This document shows positions 60,345 to 64,000 of a DNA stretch of 64,000 nt, in pieces. The DNA is taken from positions 106,715-170,714 of the forward strand of contig NZ_JAEKIW010000004.1 in the NCBI RefSeq assembly GCF_016757965.1. Reading direction: 5' to 3'. Within the stretch, counting starts at the first letter, position 1; each line of letters starts with the position of its first letter. Position numbers and translations under genes: made by a program. This stretch comes from Archaeoglobus neptunius. GTDB taxonomy: Archaea; Halobacteriota; Archaeoglobi; Archaeoglobales; Archaeoglobaceae. The notes beneath the pieces were generated by a model. The model had not been told where the DNA came from and made no database searches. It saw only the letters and a list, made by a program, of their open reading frames with translations.

Positions 60345-61190
60345 GTGCCAAAAGCTAAAGCGCTGATCGAGATAACAAAGCCAAAGCAAACTTTGTTATT
60401 AATGGTTACCTTTATTGTGTCCTATCTCGTGGGATCGGGCGTTATTGACTTCAGGTTTGCTGAGGCCTTTTTTTCAATGTACCTCGCAATTTCCGGAACC
60501 ACGGCCATTAACATGTGGCTGGATAGGGATATAGACGCTCTCATGCTGAGAACAAAGAATAGGCCCTTACCGTCCGGCTCATTAAGCACAGTCGAGTGTG
60601 CAGTATATGGTTCCTTTCTTTTTGCTTTGGGTTTTGCAATAGGGCTGAAGGTCAGTCTGGAATTTGCGTTTATAGTGTTTATGGGGCTGTTTTTCGATAT
60701 AGTTATCTACACCGTCCTGCTGAAAAGAAAGAGTCCGTATTCAATAGTACTTGGAGGTTTCGCTGGAGCGATGCCGGCACTTGGAGGATGGGTTGCTGTG
60801 CAGGGCTTCACCCTTCCGGGATTCATTATCGCTGCGATAGTACTGCTCTGGATTCCATCCCACATCTGGTACATTTCGATGCACTATGAGGATGATTACA
60901 GAACTGCCAATATACCGATGTACCCGCTTGTGGTCGGGATGGAGAAGGCATCGTGGGCCATAGTCGGTGCAACTGCTGTCATGCTCCTTTTAGCATCCAG
61001 CCTCTACATACTCTTACCATTGAGCATTTTTTATCTTCTGCTATCTGTCTCAGCGGTATCGTTTTTCCTTTATAAGGCAGTAAAATTTGCCCTCTCACCT
61101 GACAGATTCAAGGCAAAGAAGATGTACAAGCTGGCGAGCATGACGCTCGGTCTGGTTTACATCTCGCTACTTCTAGGCGTATTTTTATAA
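60345..61190 (+). CDS. ctaB: Protoheme IX farnesyltransferase (UbiA family)
   Basis: Prenyltransferase adding a farnesyl group to heme, giving heme O. About eight or nine membrane helices. The first Asp motif is NMWLDRDIDALMLRTKNRPLP (NxxxDxxxD, with the RTxxRP that follows in CtaB), and the second region is IPSHIWYISMHYEDDYRTANIPMYP, diagnostic for CtaB-type enzymes. GTG 60345 gives the expected N-terminus PKAKALIEITKPKQT; the longer frame has no family match. About 281 residues, complete. Confidence 0.93.
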   Translation: MPKAKALIEITKPKQTLLLMVTFIVSYLVGSGVIDFRFAEAFFSMYLAISGTTAINMWLDRDIDALMLRTKNRPLPSGSLSTVECAVYGSFLFALGFAIGLKVSLEFAFIVFMGLFFDIVIYTVLLKRKSPYSIVLGGFAGAMPALGGWVAVQGFTLPGFIIAAIVLLWIPSHIWYISMHYEDDYRTANIPMYPLVVGMEKASWAIVGATAVMLLLASSLYILLPLSIFYLLLSVSAVSFFLYKAVKFALSPDRFKAKKMYKLASMTLGLVYISLLLGVFL

Positions 61191-61213
61191 ACACGGAGGT
61201 TCTTTTTCTTTTG

Positions 61214-62575
61214 ATGTGGAGCATTCTCAAAGCACTGCGTGAAAATCCCGACATTCTTTACGAATCGCAGAAACGGAGGGGTCTGAGCACTGAAATAATA
61301 GATACTGCCATAAAACTTGACAGAATGTGGAGAGATAAGCTGAAGCAGGTTAATCAGCTCAGAAAGAAGAGAAATGAGCTGGCAAGAAAGGTTAAGGGGG
61401 CAAAAGGTGAGGAGAGAAACAGGATAATTGAGGAGGCAAAAAAAGTTAGCGATGAGGTAAAGAAGGCGGACGAGGAATTAAGGAGGATTGAAAGAGAGCT
61501 TGAAGAAGTTTTGCTTTCGATTCCAAACATAATTCATGAAACAGTTCCTGCCGGAAAGGACGATACGGAGAACGTTCCGGTAAAATACTGGGGTAGAGCA
61601 AAGGTGTACTTTGAGGACGTTGACAGCTTTGTTGAGATGACATCCGGGATGGCAGAGTATGAAGCCACAGACGTCAAACCGATTGGTCATGCGGATGCAG
61701 TGGAAATATTCGGCTGGGCGGATCTTGAAAGGGCTGCAAAGGTAGCTGGATCAAGGTTCTACTACCTTCTTAACGACCTTGTGTGGGTGGACTTTGCCCT
61801 CACCATGTATGCTCTGGATTACCTGAAAAAATCCGGGTTCACAATTGTAACCCCACCATACATGATGAGGAGAGAGGCGTACAGTGGTGTGACTGCCTTC
61901 AGCGATTTTGAGGAAGTCATATACAAGGTTGCGGACGAAGACCTCTATCTGATAGCTACAAGCGAGCACCCAATTGCTGCGATGCACATGAACGAGGTGA
62001 TTCCGGAGGATGAACTGCCTTTAATCTATGCAGGGGTTTCGCCGTGCTTCAGAAAAGAGGCCGGGGCGCATGGAAAGGATACAAAGGGGATTTTCAGGGT
62101 TCATCAGTTCAACAAGGTGGAGCAGTTCGTCTTTTGTCATCCTGAGGAAAGCTGGGAATGGCACGAGAAGCTGCTCGAGAATGTTGAAAGGCTCTGGCAG
62201 GGACTGGGAATTCCTTACAGGATCGTTAACATTTGTACCGGAGACCTGGGAATTGTGGCGGCAAAGAAATATGATCTGGAGGCATGGATGCCAGCGCAGG
62301 GGAAATACAGAGAGATGGTTTCGTGCAGCAACTGTACTGACTGGCAGAGCTACAGACTGAATGTGAGATTTGCTGAGGAAAAGGGGAAACCAAGTAAGGG
62401 ATTCGTCCACACACTTAATTCCACGGCCATAGCCACAACCAGAACTATCACGGCCATAATCGAGAACTTCCAGCTTGAAGATGGCAGGGTTGAGATTCCG
62501 AAAGTGCTGAGAAGATATCTTGAGCCCATCGAGACTGCCCCGAAAAAGTACATTCTGCCAAAGTCACAGCTTTAA
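61214..62575 (+). CDS. serS: Seryl-tRNA synthetase
   Basis: Class II aminoacyl-tRNA synthetase. The N-terminal antiparallel coiled-coil arm (about residues 25-105) that grips the tRNA is clear in the Lys/Glu-rich pattern. Motif 2 is at GVSPCFRKEAGAHGKDTKGI with FRVHQFNKVEQF after it, and motif 3 at HTLNSTAIATTRTITAIIEN. This is the standard bacterial/eukaryal-type SerRS, not the rare methanogen form. ATG 61214 is used; a TTG lies just before. Confidence 0.96.
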   Translation: MWSILKALRENPDILYESQKRRGLSTEIIDTAIKLDRMWRDKLKQVNQLRKKRNELARKVKGAKGEERNRIIEEAKKVSDEVKKADEELRRIERELEEVLLSIPNIIHETVPAGKDDTENVPVKYWGRAKVYFEDVDSFVEMTSGMAEYEATDVKPIGHADAVEIFGWADLERAAKVAGSRFYYLLNDLVWVDFALTMYALDYLKKSGFTIVTPPYMMRREAYSGVTAFSDFEEVIYKVADEDLYLIATSEHPIAAMHMNEVIPEDELPLIYAGVSPCFRKEAGAHGKDTKGIFRVHQFNKVEQFVFCHPEESWEWHEKLLENVERLWQGLGIPYRIVNICTGDLGIVAAKKYDLEAWMPAQGKYREMVSCSNCTDWQSYRLNVRFAEEKGKPSKGFVHTLNSTAIATTRTITAIIENFQLEDGRVEIPKVLRRYLEPIETAPKKYILPKSQL

Positions 62576-63652
62576 AAATTTTTCAAACGGTGTAAGGATT
62601 TCGCACTCTCCTCTTTTCACGACTATCGTGTCCTCCACTCTAACACCCCCAATGTTGCGGTAGTACAATCCCGGTTCGACCGTTACAACCATTCCCTTTT
62701 TCAGCGTAACGCTCACATCACCTATTCTCGGCTCTTCGTGAACTTCAAGTCCAATTCCGTGACCTGTAGTGTGAATGAACCCCTCACCACCGCCAGTTTT
62801 ATATCCGTAGCTGTTAAGCACATCTTTCACCCTCTCGTGAACATCCTTTGCGTCAACACCATCCCTTATCATCCTTATTGCCTCCTCCTGGGCAATGACG
62901 ACGGCTGAATACATGTCCTCAAGCTCTTTGTTTTCCCTGACGAAAATGGTTCTGGTGAAATCTGAGTAGTAGAGGTGTTCCATGCTTCTGGGGAAAACGT
63001 CAATAACGACATGGTCTTCAATCCTACCGCCACCGGTGTCGTGGGGATCTGCTGACCTTTTTCCGGATGAACAGATCGTGTTCTCCGCCAGGTATCCTGT
63101 GGAAAACAGCTTGATCTCAACAGTCCTTCTCAGATCATCACATGTTTCGAAGTTGAAGTTTTCAACCACCTGTCTGAATACATTCAAAATGGCCCTGCTC
63201 ACGTCTCGAATTTTCTCAATCTCCGAGGAGCTTTTAACCTTTCTGAGCCTGGTGAAGGGGTTTCGTATTACCTCGACTTCAAAGTGCTTCATCATTTCAA
63301 ACGATATGAAGGTAGGCGTTTCTTCGGGAATCAGGAGCTTTCTGCACCTTCCCTCTTTCAGCACATTGACGACCACTTCCAGATAGGCCTTTCTAGGATC
63401 GCCAAACTCCTTAACCCTCTCAGCGTATCCTAAGTCTCCCAGAGATACGATTTCCTTTACCCTGCTCTCTCTTTCAGCTCGTCTTTTCTCCATTTCCGGG
63501 ACTATGAGGATATCGGAACCATCTATACCGGCTATGTACGTTAGCGCATCATAGGTTTTGAATTTTGTTGCATAGTAGAAATTGGCATTGCTGCTTGATC
63601 CGTACATGATCAGGAAGTCTGCTCCCCGATCTTTCAGAACTTCTGCAATCAT
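62564..63652 (-). CDS. Xaa-Pro dipeptidase/aminopeptidase (M24B)
   Basis: Metallopeptidase with an N-terminal creatinase-like domain (about residues 1-120) and a C-terminal pita-bread domain. The metal ligands are visible: Asp in HVVIDVFPRSM, Asp in YYSDFTRTIFV, His in IHTTGHGIGLEVHEEP, Glu in VTVEPGLYY, and Glu in GGVRVEDTIV. Length 362 residues is typical. It is convergent with serS, overlapping by 12 nt. Confidence 0.93.
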   Translation of the reverse strand: MIAEVLKDRGADFLIMYGSSSNANFYYATKFKTYDALTYIAGIDGSDILIVPEMEKRRAERESRVKEIVSLGDLGYAERVKEFGDPRKAYLEVVVNVLKEGRCRKLLIPEETPTFISFEMMKHFEVEVIRNPFTRLRKVKSSSEIEKIRDVSRAILNVFRQVVENFNFETCDDLRRTVEIKLFSTGYLAENTICSSGKRSADPHDTGGGRIEDHVVIDVFPRSMEHLYYSDFTRTIFVRENKELEDMYSAVVIAQEEAIRMIRDGVDAKDVHERVKDVLNSYGYKTGGGEGFIHTTGHGIGLEVHEEPRIGDVSVTLKKGMVVTVEPGLYYRNIGGVRVEDTIVVKRGECEILTPFEKFLKL

Positions 63653-63861
63653 CTGCTCTTCTTAATCTGGGCAAACTAATAACGTTTTCCAAGGGTGTCG
63701 ATCGTTCTTGATAATGTAGTATGAATGTGATATTTCAGTATTTCTGTATCTTTGCGAAATATAATAAAAAATTTGTAACCCGTACCCCAACAATTCATCG
63801 TTTAAATCCAAAATGTTCATAAACTCATTGCTAGCTCGATGATTAAACTGAGGTGATGCAA

Positions 63862-64000
63862 ATGGTGGATGAAGCATACAACTACCAGCTCTTAATAAAG
63901 CACATTTTTGAGAGCGGTGTGAATTACGCCCCGAAGCAGGAAGTTGTTTACAGGGATCTGAAAAGATACACCTTCAGAGACATATACGAAAGGGTGCACA
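63862..64000 (+). CDS. AMP-binding acyl-CoA synthetase, N-terminal part cut by window edge
   Basis: The frame reads VDEAYNYQLLIKHIFESGVN, then YAPKQEVVYRDLKRYTFRDI and onward to the right edge. The LLIKHIF...APxQEVVYRD...RYTFRDIYERV pattern is the usual N-terminus of the fatty acyl-CoA synthetases common in Archaeoglobales. ATG 63862 has AGGTGA at 7 nt; ATG 63856, six bases earlier, is closer than ideal to that site. Only 46 codons are seen, so substrate cannot be judged. Confidence 0.8.
   Translation, partial: MVDEAYNYQLLIKHIFESGVNYAPKQEVVYRDLKRYTFRDIYERVH

Noticed and set aside
63662..63877. A 71-codon minus-strand frame between the peptidase and acyl-CoA synthetase genes
   Set aside because: It covers the promoter and start of the acyl-CoA synthetase gene, has an atypical composition and no family match. 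The roughly 200-nt gap looks like a shared upstream region.
1..64000. CRISPR repeat-spacer array
   Set aside because: Given the many cas genes I looked for regularly spaced 24-37 nt repeats, especially at 5130-5216, 11268-11364, 12907-12954 and 25255-25344. None is present; these gaps are short and non-repetitive.
1..64000. tRNA or rRNA genes
   Set aside because: No cloverleaf with a GTTCRANYC-type T loop was found by eye in the intergenic regions. RNase P RNA is the only structural RNA I can support; a covariance search could still reveal a small RNA.

Overview
The window looks like part of an archaeal chromosome, most probably from a hyperthermophilic member of the Archaeoglobales (Archaeoglobus/Geoglobus/Ferroglobus type). 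The basis is archaeal housekeeping genes (ribosomal L40e, archaeal RNase P RNA, trm1, archaeal-type pheT and serS, apgM phosphoglycerate mutase, rtcA, THEP1 NTPase), an AqpM-type aquaporin beside DUF2193 and DUF2180 genes (a methanogen/Archaeoglobales signature), a FilR1-type regulator, archaellum/pilus-like genes with class III signal peptides, and many TATA boxes 22-29 nt before the start codon, as in leaderless archaeal genes. Genus is not settled.

Layout. 1-5.1 kb: a type IV pilus/archaellum-like assembly operon (ATPase, membrane platform, two pilin-like proteins), an asparagine-synthase-like gene and a YkgJ cysteine-cluster gene. 5.2-25.3 kb: a long one-direction, visibly AT-rich defence block. 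It holds a type I CRISPR effector operon (cas6, helicase-HD cas3, large subunit, small subunit, cas7, cas5); two HEPN/nucleotidyltransferase toxin-antitoxin pairs, one decayed; and a type III operon with RAMP genes, a Csx11-like Cas10 whose GGDD cyclase motif is missing (subtype III-C-like), Cmr4, Cmr5, a Cmr3-like RAMP and a second cas3 of HD-helicase order. An AbiE toxin-antitoxin pair sits inside this operon with 4-nt overlaps at every junction. There is no cas1/cas2/cas4 and no CRISPR array in the window, so spacers and adaptation must come from elsewhere.

25.3-53.9 kb is ordinary core chromosome with small operons: a FilR1-like regulator, a secreted protein plus membrane protein pair, a methyltransferase/HAD/iron-sulfur flavoprotein cluster, rtcA, DUF99, HD and Mut7-C proteins, L40e, a bat-type regulator ahead of DUF2193-DUF2180-aqpM, apgM-pheT, TauE-DUF1634, rnpB, an ABC importer, serA, THEP1-trm1, a CopZ-N-terminal-like protein, a beta-propeller protein, acylphosphatase-hisF-MazG-nicotinate phosphoribosyltransferase and a NUDIX hydrolase.

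53.9-60.2 kb is a second accessory island. It begins with the wreck of a surface-glycan locus (frameshifted and truncated UDP-sugar dehydrogenase, C-terminal scrap of an LPG-synthase/flippase-type membrane protein). It continues with five toxin-antitoxin pairs (four VapBC-like, one TumE/TumA-like) alternating with four decayed copies of one unrecognised coding sequence, two of which share a 69-nt identical block. 60.3-64 kb returns to core genes (protoheme IX farnesyltransferase, serS, an Xaa-Pro peptidase and the start of an acyl-CoA synthetase). Accessory genes carry several single frameshifts at simple-sequence tracts; these are either true decay or assembly errors.
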